A stretch of 64,000 nt of DNA, taken from contig CAXXJM010000001.1 in the NCBI GenBank assembly GCA_963666475.2, positions 868,001-932,000 of the forward strand, read 5' to 3'. Numbering within the stretch: the first letter of the stretch is position 1; the number at the start of each line of letters is the position of its first letter. This document shows, piece after piece, positions 36,135 through 45,128 of this stretch. The notes beneath the pieces were generated by a model. The model saw nothing but the letters and a program-made list of their open reading frames with translations, made no database searches and was not told where the DNA came from. Position numbers and translations under genes: made by a program. The DNA comes from JBFHIZ01 sp963666475 (lineage in GTDB: Bacteria; Bacillota; Clostridia; Lachnospirales; Lachnospiraceae).

Positions 36135-37820
36135 CTAGACAAGCCCTGTTTTTGCAAGTTCTGCCATTTCTTTCATCTCTCTTGCATTTTGTTTGGATGC
36201 GAAAGAAATCACTTCTCCTCCAAGCATACGTGCTAGCTCGTCTAGGGATTCCTCTGCATTTAGTTCACGAATATTCGTCTTTGTTGAACCATTAGCACTT
36301 GACTTTTCAATCAAATAATGAGCGTCTGCCATCGCAGCAATCTGTGGCAGATGAGTTATGCAAATTACTTGTTGGTCTTTTGCAACTGCTCCCAGTTTTT
36401 CAGAAACTTTCCATGCAGTCTTTCCACTGACTCCCGCATCAATTTCATCAAATATAATGGACTCGACTTCTTCATTTTTTGCCATAATTGTTTTTAAAGC
36501 AAGCATAATACGAGAAAGCTCTCCTCCACTCGCAACCGACGCAAGCGGTTTCTTTGGTTCTCCCGGATTGGTAGAAATCATAAACACCACCTCATCTCGA
36601 CCAGATGCATGAAACTCTTCTTCACTTTGCACAAGTATTTCAAATTCCGCTGAGAGAAAATTAAGATCCATTAGGGCTTTAACAACCGAATCCTGTAAAG
36701 TTTTTGCATGTTTGACACGAAGCGCTGATATTTCATTGGCTTTTTTTTCACAGGCCATTTCATACTCTAGCATTAACGCTTTACTTTTTTCCATATATCG
36801 ATCTTTATTCTCTAAACGTTCGATGACTGCTTCTGTCTTGTCTTTATAAGCAAGAATATCTGTAATACTTTGACCATATTTGTCTTTTAAATGATTTATG
36901 ATATTCAATCGTGTATATACTTCATGATATTCTTCTTCCGAAAAATCCAATTGGTCTACATAATATGAAATTTCTCTCGAAACATCTGTCAAAATCCCAT
37001 CTGCATCATTAATCGCGTGAAACATCTTCTCTATATTTTCATCAAACGAAGATACATCACGAATGGAACGTATGAGTCTTGCCAACTGTTCTAAAATACC
37101 ATCTTCTTCTGAAAGCACATTTTTGGATTCATAAAGCCGATCCGCAATCTTCTTACTATTCTCCATAAAAGCATGTCTTTTTTCAAGTTCTACGTCTTCG
37201 CCAATCACTAGATTTGCATCGTCAATCTCAGCAAACTCATACTTAGCAAGATCCAACTCTTTCATAGACATGCGTTCATCTTTGGAAAATTCTTCAACCT
37301 CTTTTTTTGCCTTTTGATAAGAGGCATATTGTCGACGCATCTCATCCTTAAGAATTTCCATTTCCCTTCCAGCAAACATGTCAACATAATCTCTCTGTTT
37401 TTTTTGCTCAAAAAGAGTCTGCGTCTCGGTTTGTCCATGAATCTGCAGAAGAATCGACGCAAGCTCACGTACTTTTCTGATCGGCATGATTTCTCCGCAT
37501 ACCTTACAGACACTTCGACCAGGCATCACTCTTCTTTGAAGCAAAATCATGCCATCCTCTTCTACCTGTATATCATTACTTCTCATCCACGCAATTTGTT
37601 CTTGATTACTAATTTGAAATACCATTTCTACCAATGCCTGATCAGCACCCGTACGGATAAAATCTGCATCTGCACGTTCTCCCAGCGCAAGGTTGATGGA
37701 ACCAATTAAAATTGACTTTCCTGCTCCGGTCTCACCGGACAAGATATTTAGCCCTTTACTAAAATAGACTTCGACCTCATCGATCAAAGCAACATTTTTT
37801 ACATGCAAACTTACTAACAT
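36135..37820 (-). CDS. recN: DNA repair protein RecN
   Basis: SMC-like ATPase acting in double-strand break repair. 561 residues with N-terminal Walker A GETGAGKSI (30-38), a central coiled coil, ABC signature SGGELSRIMLALK, and Walker B IFDEIDAGVSGK. GGAG is nine bases upstream. recN follows argR (order argR then recN on this strand), the common Firmicutes arrangement. Confidence 0.96.
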   Translation of the reverse strand: MLVSLHVKNVALIDEVEVYFSKGLNILSGETGAGKSILIGSINLALGERADADFIRTGADQALVEMVFQISNQEQIAWMRSNDIQVEEDGMILLQRRVMPGRSVCKVCGEIMPIRKVRELASILLQIHGQTETQTLFEQKKQRDYVDMFAGREMEILKDEMRRQYASYQKAKKEVEEFSKDERMSMKELDLAKYEFAEIDDANLVIGEDVELEKRHAFMENSKKIADRLYESKNVLSEEDGILEQLARLIRSIRDVSSFDENIEKMFHAINDADGILTDVSREISYYVDQLDFSEEEYHEVYTRLNIINHLKDKYGQSITDILAYKDKTEAVIERLENKDRYMEKSKALMLEYEMACEKKANEISALRVKHAKTLQDSVVKALMDLNFLSAEFEILVQSEEEFHASGRDEVVFMISTNPGEPKKPLASVASGGELSRIMLALKTIMAKNEEVESIIFDEIDAGVSGKTAWKVSEKLGAVAKDQQVICITHLPQIAAMADAHYLIEKSSANGSTKTNIRELNAEESLDELARMLGGEVISFASKQNAREMKEMAELAKTGLV

Positions 37821-37869
37821 CTACACTCCTTCATCTCAAGCATAAAAATATTCGTAGTGTTAAAACGCT

Positions 37870-38319
37870 TTATAAAAGCAGTCTTCGAATGTCATTCATC
37901 ACTTTAATTGCATCTTCGTTTGTACGAATGACCGCCATCAGAGTATCATCCCCTGCGATACAGCCAAGCACTTCCGGCATATTGATGGCATCTATTGCTG
38001 CACCAACAGCCATTGCCATTCCACTAACCGTTTTAATTACAATCAAATTCTGTGCAATATCCATCGACAAAAATCCATCTTTCAATACACGAATATACTT
38101 ATCGTTTAAATGTTCATTATTTGTACTAAGCAACCGATAAATCTGCCTTCCGCCCTTTGAAGGTACTTTCGTAAGCTTAAGTTCACGAATATCTCTGGAT
38201 ACCGTAGCCTGTGTTACATCATATCCATCTTGTCTCAAATACTCCGCTAATTCTTCTTGTGTCTCAATTTTGTTTGATGTAATCAATTCGATGATCCTGG
38301 CGTGTCTGCCTCTTTTCAT
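37870..38319 (-). CDS. argR: Arginine repressor ArgR/AhrC
   Basis: A 149-residue arginine-responsive regulator, the length of B. subtilis AhrC. The N-terminal winged helix has TSNKIETQEELAEYLRQDG and TQATVSRDIREL; the C-terminal trimerisation/arginine domain has GDDTLMAVIRTNEDA with the two ligand Asp residues. The ATG at 38319 is used; an in-frame TTG four codons earlier has a closer AAAGG and remains possible. It sits between nadK and recN in the operon. Confidence 0.94.
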   Translation of the reverse strand: MKRGRHARIIELITSNKIETQEELAEYLRQDGYDVTQATVSRDIRELKLTKVPSKGGRQIYRLLSTNNEHLNDKYIRVLKDGFLSMDIAQNLIVIKTVSGMAMAVGAAIDAINMPEVLGCIAGDDTLMAVIRTNEDAIKVMNDIRRLLL

Positions 38320-38351
38320 TTTTTTAACCAAACCTTTCTACAAATCTTATT

Positions 38352-39179
38352 TTATTCTGCCATTTTTCGATGCAATGTTCTTAAAAAACTGATTTCATCC
38401 AGTTTCATGAGTTTTGTTGTCAGTTCTGATTTCTTTATTGTAATCCGATCTCCCACTTCTAATACTGTCGTATGATTTCCATCAAAATTCACTTCTGCTC
38501 GTTCTATCTCTTCTTTCTTGCCCTCTTCTATTTGAATCGTGACTTCATCATTCTCAGAAAAAACGATACTTCTTGTATTCAGTGTGTGTGGGCAAATCGG
38601 AGTCACCATAATTAAATTTGCATTTGGTTCTACAATAGGACCCCCCGCAGACAAATTATAACTTGTTGAGCCCGTTGGGGTCGAAACGATTACCCCGTCC
38701 GCGTAGTATGTGTTTAAATACTGTCCATTTATCGAAATATGAAATCTTACGATATGAGAGGTTCCACCTCTTGAAATAACAATATCATTGAGTGCAGGTA
38801 TCACCTGTCCCTTTTCTCCATCCGAATAATCTATTTGACCAGATATCATCATTCTTGTCTCGATCAAATATTTTTCAGAAATGATTTGATCCAAAGCGGT
38901 CTCGATATTTTCTTTCTCAATGCATGATAGATATCCTAGTGTCCCTAAATTCACACCTACTAAAGGAACTTCCATACGACAACTATCTCCTGCCGCCTTT
39001 AATAAGGTACCATCTCCACCAAGCACTACTATGCAATCTACATCCGATTCCACAGATGTTCCATCATTCTCTTTATAACAAACCGTTTTGCCACCCTGTT
39101 TCAAATAGTCTGCGACACGATTTGTAACTTCGTTCTTTTCATCTTTGTATCGATTCGTTATGATGCAAAATTTCTTCAT
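38352..39179 (-). CDS. nadK: NAD kinase
   Basis: Phosphorylates NAD to NADP. 275 residues with GGDGTLLKAA (near 55), NLGTLGYLS, the NDIVISRG and DGVIVSTPTGSTSYNLSAGG motifs. The strong GGGGAG site is three bases from the ATG, rather close. Positioned between tlyA and argR. Confidence 0.96.
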   Translation of the reverse strand: MKKFCIITNRYKDEKNEVTNRVADYLKQGGKTVCYKENDGTSVESDVDCIVVLGGDGTLLKAAGDSCRMEVPLVGVNLGTLGYLSCIEKENIETALDQIISEKYLIETRMMISGQIDYSDGEKGQVIPALNDIVISRGGTSHIVRFHISINGQYLNTYYADGVIVSTPTGSTSYNLSAGGPIVEPNANLIMVTPICPHTLNTRSIVFSENDEVTIQIEEGKKEEIERAEVNFDGNHTTVLEVGDRITIKKSELTTKLMKLDEISFLRTLHRKMAE

Positions 39180-39212
39180 GACTCCCCTTCCATCATTTCC
39201 AATTATTTTATC

Positions 39213-40016
39213 CTATAATTTTTCATGGGAATGATTCACAATCGCATGAATTTCATCACTAAAATCAACTTTTTGAATTTCCCTTGCCTTTTTTATATGC
39301 ATTAAATATTCGATGTTTCCTTCTGGCCCTCTAACAGGAGAAAACGAGAGACCCAAAACAATGAACTGCAAATTTTGTGCGAAGTCTACTATTTTATGAA
39401 TGACTTCTTCATGAACCAAAGGCTCACGTACTACTCCTTTTTTCCCGACCTTTTCACGTCCAGCCTCAAATTGAGGCTTAATCAGGCAGACCATTTCACC
39501 GTCTTCCTTTAGTAGATCGTATGCTGGCCCGAGAATTTTTGTTAAAGAAATAAAAGAAACATCCACAGATGCAAAATCCAACTGATCTTCAATATCTGCA
39601 GGTACCATGTATCGAAAATTCGTTTTTTCCATACACACAACGCGTTCATCCGTTCTTAATTTCCAAGCAAGTTGTCCGTGCCCAACATCAACTGCATAAA
39701 CTTTCTTTGCACCGTTTTGAAGCATACAATCCGTAAATCCACCAGTTGACGCCCCAATATCCATACAGATTAAACCCTCTAAATGAATTGGAAACTCTTG
39801 CATTGCTTTTTCTAGTTTTAAACCACCGCGACTAACATATGGCATCGTCTTTCCATGAAAGGTAATCACTGCCTTTTCTGCGTCAAACATGCTTCCAGCT
39901 TTATCCTCTCGCTGACCATCCACAAAAATATCCCCTGCCATTATGAGTGCTTTTGCTTTTTCTCTTGAGTCGGCGATTTCTTCCCTTACAACTAAAACAT
40001 CTAACCGTTCTTTCAT
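39213..40016 (-). CDS. tlyA: TlyA-family rRNA 2'-O-methyltransferase
   Basis: 267 residues. An N-terminal S4 RNA-binding domain (about 1-60, MKERLDVLVVREEIADSREKA) precedes a Rossmann methyltransferase domain with SAM motif DIGASTGGFTDCMLQNGA and the K-D-K-E-like residues. Family members methylate 16S/23S rRNA. Older databases call them hemolysins, which is probably misleading. The ATG abuts the dxs stop, so the genes are coupled. Confidence 0.92.
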   Translation of the reverse strand: MKERLDVLVVREEIADSREKAKALIMAGDIFVDGQREDKAGSMFDAEKAVITFHGKTMPYVSRGGLKLEKAMQEFPIHLEGLICMDIGASTGGFTDCMLQNGAKKVYAVDVGHGQLAWKLRTDERVVCMEKTNFRYMVPADIEDQLDFASVDVSFISLTKILGPAYDLLKEDGEMVCLIKPQFEAGREKVGKKGVVREPLVHEEVIHKIVDFAQNLQFIVLGLSFSPVRGPEGNIEYLMHIKKAREIQKVDFSDEIHAIVNHSHEKL

Positions 40017-41882
40017 TTAAAGTACTTCTCCAATTCGTTCTACAATGGAATCTACATCAATTCCTACGTCTTTTCTTAAGAGCTCAATATTACCGTGTTC
40101 AACGTAAACATTAGGAATTGCTACCGTAATGTGTTCCACCTGCACTTTGCATTTCTCAAGAAGTAAAGCAATATGTTCTCCATATCCGCCGCTTTCCACA
40201 TTTTCTTCCAAGGTTACAAGAACTCGATGTCTGCTTGCCATTTGTAGCAAAAGCTCCTGATCAATTGGTGCAACAAATCGCACATTCACAAGAGAACACG
40301 CAATTCCTTTCTCTTTTAATTGATCTCGAACTTTAACGGCTACTTCAACCATATGTCCAACTGCAAAAAGCACCACAGTTTCTTCCTCATAAATCAATTC
40401 GCTTTTTGCAAATTCAATCGGTGCTCGAAATTCTTCCAGACCATCATACGCAGTCCCTCTCGGATACCGAACTGCAATTGGGGCCTCAAATTGCACCGCA
40501 AATTTCATCATATCAGAAAGCTCCCATTTGTTCTTTGGAGCCATAATCGTCATATTTGGAATCGATGATAAATAGGATAAATCAAAAATTCCTTGATGTG
40601 TTTCTCCATCACTACCTACTAGTCCTGCACGGTCAATTGCAAAAACAACTGGAAGGTTCTGAATACATACATCATGCAAAACCTGGTCATATGCACGCTG
40701 TAAAAAGGAAGAATAGATGGCAACAATCGGTTTCATTCCACCAAGTGCAAGTCCAGCCGCAAAAGTCACTGCATGTTGTTCTGCAATCCCTACGTCAAAA
40801 AAACGGTCCGGATAGCAATTTGCATAACGTTTCAATCCGGTTCCATCTGGCATTGCTGCTGTAATTGCGACTACTTTTTCATCTCTCTTTCCCATTTTAA
40901 CCATGATGGTAGAGAATACATCTGTCCAATTTGCTTTTCTTTTCATATCTTTTGGAAGTCCAGTTTCAACAACAAATGGATTTGTTCCATGAAATCTGGT
41001 AGGATGATTCATCGCATGATGATATCCCCTTCCCTTTTCCGTTATCACATGAATCAAAACTCCATTCTTACATCGTTTTGCTTCTTCTAATGTTTTCATC
41101 AAACGCTTAACATCATGTCCGTCAATCGGTCCCAGATAGGTGATATCCATATCTTCAAAAAACATTCCGGGAATCATTAACTGTTTAATTGAGCTTTTCG
41201 CTTTTCTAAGCACATCCACGAAATGTTGTCCCCATGATGCTTTTTGGAGAGCACGATACATGCCCTCTTTCAGCCCTAAGTATCCAGATGCCGTTCTAAT
41301 ATTTCCAAGATATCGTGAAATGCCTCCGACGTTTTCAGATATTGACATGTTATTATCATTTAATATAATAATAAAATTGGTGTTTAGCTGAGAAACATTA
41401 TTTAGTGCCTCATATGCCATTCCACCCGTCAGAGAACCATCTCCAATGACCGACACAATGGTATTTTTCCCATGATTTAAATCCCTTGCTTCCACAAGAC
41501 CCAATCCTGCAGAAATCGAAGTCGAACTATGTCCAGTATTAAATGCATCACATTCACTCTCTGTTGTTTTAGGATACCCACTTAATCCTCCATAACAACG
41601 AAGACCTACAAATTCTTCACGTCGTCCGGTTAAAATCTTATGAGTATATGCTTGATGTCCAACATCCCAAATAATTTTATCTTCTGGAAGTGTCAGACAG
41701 AGGTGCAACGCCATAGTAAGCTCCACGGTTCCAAGATTCGACGCAAGATGTCCACCTGTTTTTGAAATCTCTTCTATCAAAAAATCACGAATTTCCTGAG
41801 CCAGTTCCTTGTAATCTTCTGGTGCAATTTTCTTTATATCATTTGCTTTTTTTATTTGTTCCAATAATGTGTTTTTTTCCAT
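40017..41882 (-). CDS. dxs: 1-deoxy-D-xylulose-5-phosphate synthase
   Basis: First enzyme of the MEP isoprenoid pathway, joining pyruvate and glyceraldehyde 3-phosphate with thiamine diphosphate. 621 residues with HQAYTHKILTGR, the TPP motif GDGSLTGGMAYEALNN, FDVGIAEQHAVTFAAGLA and YPRGTAYDG. AGGA precedes the ATG. It lies directly after ispA, consistent with a shared isoprenoid role. Confidence 0.97.
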   Translation of the reverse strand: MEKNTLLEQIKKANDIKKIAPEDYKELAQEIRDFLIEEISKTGGHLASNLGTVELTMALHLCLTLPEDKIIWDVGHQAYTHKILTGRREEFVGLRCYGGLSGYPKTTESECDAFNTGHSSTSISAGLGLVEARDLNHGKNTIVSVIGDGSLTGGMAYEALNNVSQLNTNFIIILNDNNMSISENVGGISRYLGNIRTASGYLGLKEGMYRALQKASWGQHFVDVLRKAKSSIKQLMIPGMFFEDMDITYLGPIDGHDVKRLMKTLEEAKRCKNGVLIHVITEKGRGYHHAMNHPTRFHGTNPFVVETGLPKDMKRKANWTDVFSTIMVKMGKRDEKVVAITAAMPDGTGLKRYANCYPDRFFDVGIAEQHAVTFAAGLALGGMKPIVAIYSSFLQRAYDQVLHDVCIQNLPVVFAIDRAGLVGSDGETHQGIFDLSYLSSIPNMTIMAPKNKWELSDMMKFAVQFEAPIAVRYPRGTAYDGLEEFRAPIEFAKSELIYEEETVVLFAVGHMVEVAVKVRDQLKEKGIACSLVNVRFVAPIDQELLLQMASRHRVLVTLEENVESGGYGEHIALLLEKCKVQVEHITVAIPNVYVEHGNIELLRKDVGIDVDSIVERIGEVL

Positions 41883-41898
41883 TTTTTTTCCTATATAT

Positions 41899-42768
41899 TT
41901 AATACGAACGATTTACTAATTTTTTCAGGAGCTGCTCTAAAAATAGATTTTCTCCTGGTAGTTCCTCGAACAGTGTAAGAGCCTCTTTCGTTAAAATTCT
42001 TACGTCTTCTTTACTTTGTATCATTCCAGCTAATGTAACATAAGTTTGTTTATGATTCTTTTCATCACTTCCCGATGGTTTTCCCAGTGTTTCTGTGTTA
42101 CCTTCAACATCCAAAATGTCATCTTGAATCTGAAATGCAATGCCTATTTTTTCTGCTATCTTCTCCGTTTTTTCGATATCTTCTTCGGATGCGCCAGCCA
42201 TAATTGCTCCAATCATCATAGAAGCTTCAATTAATGCTGCCGTTTTATTCTTATGGATAAATAGAAGTGATTCTTTATTTAATTCCGTCTCATGACTTTC
42301 CGCTATAATATCTGCAGTCTGTCCCCCAATCATCCCAAAAACACCTGACTTTCTCATCAATGTCGTGATTGCTCGAAGATTTCCAGAAAGAACCGCTATT
42401 TCTACCGCATAATTTAATAAAGCGTCACCCGCGAGGATTGCAATAGCTTCTCCAAAAACAATATGTGTTGTCTTTTTCCCTCTTCGATACTCGTCATCAT
42501 CCATGGCCGGCAAATCATCGTGTATTAAGGAGTACGTATGAATCATCTCAATCGCAGCCATTAACGGTTCAATTTTTGTGTCTTGTCCACCAAACAACAA
42601 ATACATTTCTTTCATAAGAATGGGACGAAGTCTCTTTCCTCCCGCCATTACGCTATAATGCATTGCTTCAATAACTTTTTTTTGATCGCCTTCTATTGCT
42701 GGAAGGTAATACATTAAAATCGCATCAATTTCTTTACTTTTCGTGTGTAACTTTTCTTCAAAACTCAT
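41899..42768 (-). CDS. ispA: Polyprenyl (farnesyl) diphosphate synthase
   Basis: Condenses isopentenyl diphosphate with allylic diphosphates. About 289 residues, with GGKRLRPIL, the first Asp-rich motif LIHDDLPAMDDDEYRRGKKT and the second QIQDDILDVEG. ATG at 42768 is chosen because the family begins near the MSFEEKL position and AAAGGA is upstream; a 26-codon longer reading within xseB is rejected. It overlaps the end of xseB by 11 bases, which is typical. Confidence 0.95.
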   Translation of the reverse strand: MSFEEKLHTKSKEIDAILMYYLPAIEGDQKKVIEAMHYSVMAGGKRLRPILMKEMYLLFGGQDTKIEPLMAAIEMIHTYSLIHDDLPAMDDDEYRRGKKTTHIVFGEAIAILAGDALLNYAVEIAVLSGNLRAITTLMRKSGVFGMIGGQTADIIAESHETELNKESLLFIHKNKTAALIEASMMIGAIMAGASEEDIEKTEKIAEKIGIAFQIQDDILDVEGNTETLGKPSGSDEKNHKQTYVTLAGMIQSKEDVRILTKEALTLFEELPGENLFLEQLLKKLVNRSY

Positions 42769-42994
42769 CAAGAGATCCTTTCGATTCGTTTTCGCTATCC
42801 TTGCCAAGAACTTGAACCTTTTTTTCAATAAAATCAATATACGCATTACATTTTTCTATCATTTCCATGCCTTGTTTATACGTTGAAAAAGAATCTTCCA
42901 ATGATATCTCGTCGGATTCTAGTTTCGAAACAACTTTTTCCAAATCATCAAACGTTTGCTCCAAGGAAAACAGTTCATCCTGCTTCTCTGCCAT
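42758..42994 (-). CDS. xseB: Exodeoxyribonuclease VII small subunit
   Basis: 78 residues, an all-helical coiled-coil protein with FDDLEKVVSKLESDEISLEDSF and YKQGMEMIEKC, typical of XseB. It partners XseA to degrade single-stranded DNA. It starts 32 bases after xseA and overlaps ispA. Confidence 0.94.
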   Translation of the reverse strand: MAEKQDELFSLEQTFDDLEKVVSKLESDEISLEDSFSTYKQGMEMIEKCNAYIDFIEKKVQVLGKDSENESKGSLDEF

Positions 42995-43026
42995 ATCGTT
43001 ATCCAGCCTTTCTATCTATTTAAGGA

Positions 43027-44250
43027 TTACAAATCTCTACTTACTCTGTACTTTTCTTTGACCTCTGCTTTGACGGTTCCATTCTGCATAGATACCTCCA
43101 AACAGTCTCCAATTTGAATCTGGTCAATGTCTTTTACCGTCTTTCCTGTAAAATCTGACACAAAAGCATATCCCGTACTCAACTTTTCAAGTGGAGACAA
43201 ACCTTTTAATCTTGCTATATATACGGAAAGGGCATATTTTCTTTCCCTTATTTTTTTCTCCATTTTTGCTTCTAATTTATCTGTTGTCTGCGCTAAATAC
43301 ATCCTGTTTTCTTTGATTTTATATCCAGGACTACCATGGAATAAACGCATTTTATATTGTTCTATACGGTTTTTTTGAATCATCACCTTCCTAGAAAAAA
43401 TACGTTTCATTAAATCCTGATAACCAAGTATCCTACGGTTAAAATCATCAAACGAAAACACTGCGAGTTCTGCAGCCGCAGATGGTGTCGGTGCGCGCAA
43501 ATCCGCCACATAATCAGCAATGGTAACGTCTGTTTCATGTCCAACTGCGGAAATGATCGGTATCCTGCAGTCAAATATGGCTTCTGCTACCTTTTCTTCG
43601 TTGAACGCCCATAAGTCTTCTAGTGATCCGCCACCACGTCCTACAATAATCGTATCCACGCCTTGCTTTTCGAGTGCTCGGATTCCTTCTACTATACTAT
43701 CTGCCGCTCGATCTCCCTGAACAATCGCAGGGTATAAAATCAATTGTACATATGGATTTCTACGAGTTGAAATTTGTATGATATCACGCACCGCTGCACC
43801 CGTCGACGCAGTAACGATGCCAATTGTCTTTGCATATTTAGGAATTGGTTGTTTGTATATTTCCGAAAACATGCCTTTCTCTTCAAGCCGTATCTTTAGT
43901 TTTTCAAATTCCTCATAAAGATTTCCAATTCCAGCCATTTCGATTTTCGTCGCATATAACTGATAGCTACCGGATTTCTCGTATATATTGATGGAACCTT
44001 CTACTACAACTTCTTGTCCTTCCTTTAAAGGAAAAGAAAGACCATGGCGATGGCTGGCAAACATGACGCATGCCAATGTCCCTCTATGGTCCTTGAGTGT
44101 AAAATATATATGCCCGGACGTATGGTCTTTTGCATTGCTGACCTCACCTTTTACAGAAACACGTGAAAGGAGTATATCCTGCGTAAACATATTTTTAATA
44201 TATGAATTTACCTGTCCAACTGAATAGACGTTTTTATTCTGCCTTTCCAA
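43027..44250 (-). CDS. xseA: Exodeoxyribonuclease VII large subunit
   Basis: 407 residues. An N-terminal OB fold (VKGEVSNAKDHTSGHIYFTLKD) precedes the catalytic domain with TSSTGAAVRDI-type (VTASTGAAVRDI), GRGGGSLEDLWAFNEE and VGHETDVTIADYVAD. Initiation appears to be at TTG (44250) with AAAGTGG upstream; no good ATG fits the family N-terminus. Confidence 0.95.
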   Translation of the reverse strand: MERQNKNVYSVGQVNSYIKNMFTQDILLSRVSVKGEVSNAKDHTSGHIYFTLKDHRGTLACVMFASHRHGLSFPLKEGQEVVVEGSINIYEKSGSYQLYATKIEMAGIGNLYEEFEKLKIRLEEKGMFSEIYKQPIPKYAKTIGIVTASTGAAVRDIIQISTRRNPYVQLILYPAIVQGDRAADSIVEGIRALEKQGVDTIIVGRGGGSLEDLWAFNEEKVAEAIFDCRIPIISAVGHETDVTIADYVADLRAPTPSAAAELAVFSFDDFNRRILGYQDLMKRIFSRKVMIQKNRIEQYKMRLFHGSPGYKIKENRMYLAQTTDKLEAKMEKKIRERKYALSVYIARLKGLSPLEKLSTGYAFVSDFTGKTVKDIDQIQIGDCLEVSMQNGTVKAEVKEKYRVSRDL

Positions 44251-44264
44251 ACTTAACCACTTTC

Positions 44265-44663
44265 TTATGCAAAATTCGATAAAATTCCATTCACGAATTT
44301 TCTTGCTTCTTCCTGTCCGTATTTTTTGGACAATTCAACGGCTTCATTTATCGCTACAACGGAAGGAACATCCTCGTCATACATGATTTCATAAATTGCA
44401 AGTCTTAATATGGTGAGTTCGACTTTCCCCATACGAGTTGCAGTCCAGCTTTTTGCATTTTCATTAATTTTTTCATCTAATTCTGCTTTTTTTTCAACAA
44501 CAAGTTTATATTTTTCGATAATATATTCTCGTCCCTTTTCATCCACTTGATTTTCTTCATCGCGGAAAAAAAGCTCCACCTGTTCTTCCATATCTTCGAT
44601 TTTATTGAATTCAATGCGAAACAATAACTTAAAAATCTGCTCACGCAATTTGCTTCTGCTCAT
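44265..44663 (-). CDS. nusB: Transcription antitermination factor NusB
   Basis: 132 residues, all alpha, starting MSRSKLREQIFKLLF, with SWTATRMGKVELTILRLAIYEI, VVAINEAVELSKKYG and FVNGIL typical of NusB. It binds boxA RNA with NusE for rRNA antitermination. ATG at 44663 follows AGAGGAA; 20 earlier codons overlapping asp23 are rejected. Confidence 0.95.
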   Translation of the reverse strand: MSRSKLREQIFKLLFRIEFNKIEDMEEQVELFFRDEENQVDEKGREYIIEKYKLVVEKKAELDEKINENAKSWTATRMGKVELTILRLAIYEIMYDEDVPSVVAINEAVELSKKYGQEEARKFVNGILSNFA

Positions 44664-44679
44664 ATTTCCTCTTTTCTGA

Positions 44680-45045
44680 TTATTCCGTTGTATTTGGTAC
44701 GCGAATAGTTGCAATACGAACATTCACGTCACGAACCTTAAGTCCAGTCATGTTTTCAATTGAACTTTTGACACGATCTTGTACTTTTTGAGCAGTAGAA
44801 ATGACGTTGTAACCATATTCCATGTTTACTGCCAAGTCCACAGTTGCTTCATGATTGAAGATGTCAACTTTTACACCTTTTGTAAGAGTTTTTAAGCCCA
44901 TTTTACTCATCAACTCATTTGATATATTGCCTGCCATTGCAGTCACTCCATCTATTTCTGTCGCTGCAATTCCGGCGATCATCGCTACTACATCATCTGC
45001 GATTTTGACCGTTCCGATCTTACGAACGTCTTTCTTTTCTTCCAT
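44680..45045 (-). CDS. Asp23/Gls24-family envelope stress protein
   Basis: 121 residues starting MEEKKDVRKIGTVKIADDVVAMIAGIAATEIDGV, with VKVDIFNHEATVDLAVNMEYG and VRDVNVRIATIRVP, the Asp23 fold. Members associate with the membrane through AmaP or act in alkaline/envelope stress. asp23 upstream of nusB is a widespread Firmicutes pairing. It is the first gene of the long operon reading to recN. Confidence 0.93.
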   Translation of the reverse strand: MEEKKDVRKIGTVKIADDVVAMIAGIAATEIDGVTAMAGNISNELMSKMGLKTLTKGVKVDIFNHEATVDLAVNMEYGYNVISTAQKVQDRVKSSIENMTGLKVRDVNVRIATIRVPNTTE

Positions 45046-45095
45046 TCTTAGTCCAGCCTTTCTTTCAATATACAGATATTGACCATTTCATTTAT

Positions 45096-45124
45096 TATAT
45101 CAAACCTTGTTTTCTTTGGAAAGT
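45096..45124 (-). promoter_or_regulatory. Candidate promoter of asp23-nusB-...-recN
   Basis: -10 TATAAT (45101-45096) and a weak -35 TTTCCA (45124-45119), spacer 17, about 50 bases before the asp23 ATG. Confidence 0.6.
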
Positions 45125-45128
45125 ATTT

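Noticed and set aside
39213..40016. Hemolysin reading of TlyA
   Set aside because: S4 plus Rossmann SAM motif point to an rRNA methyltransferase; the toxin name is historical.
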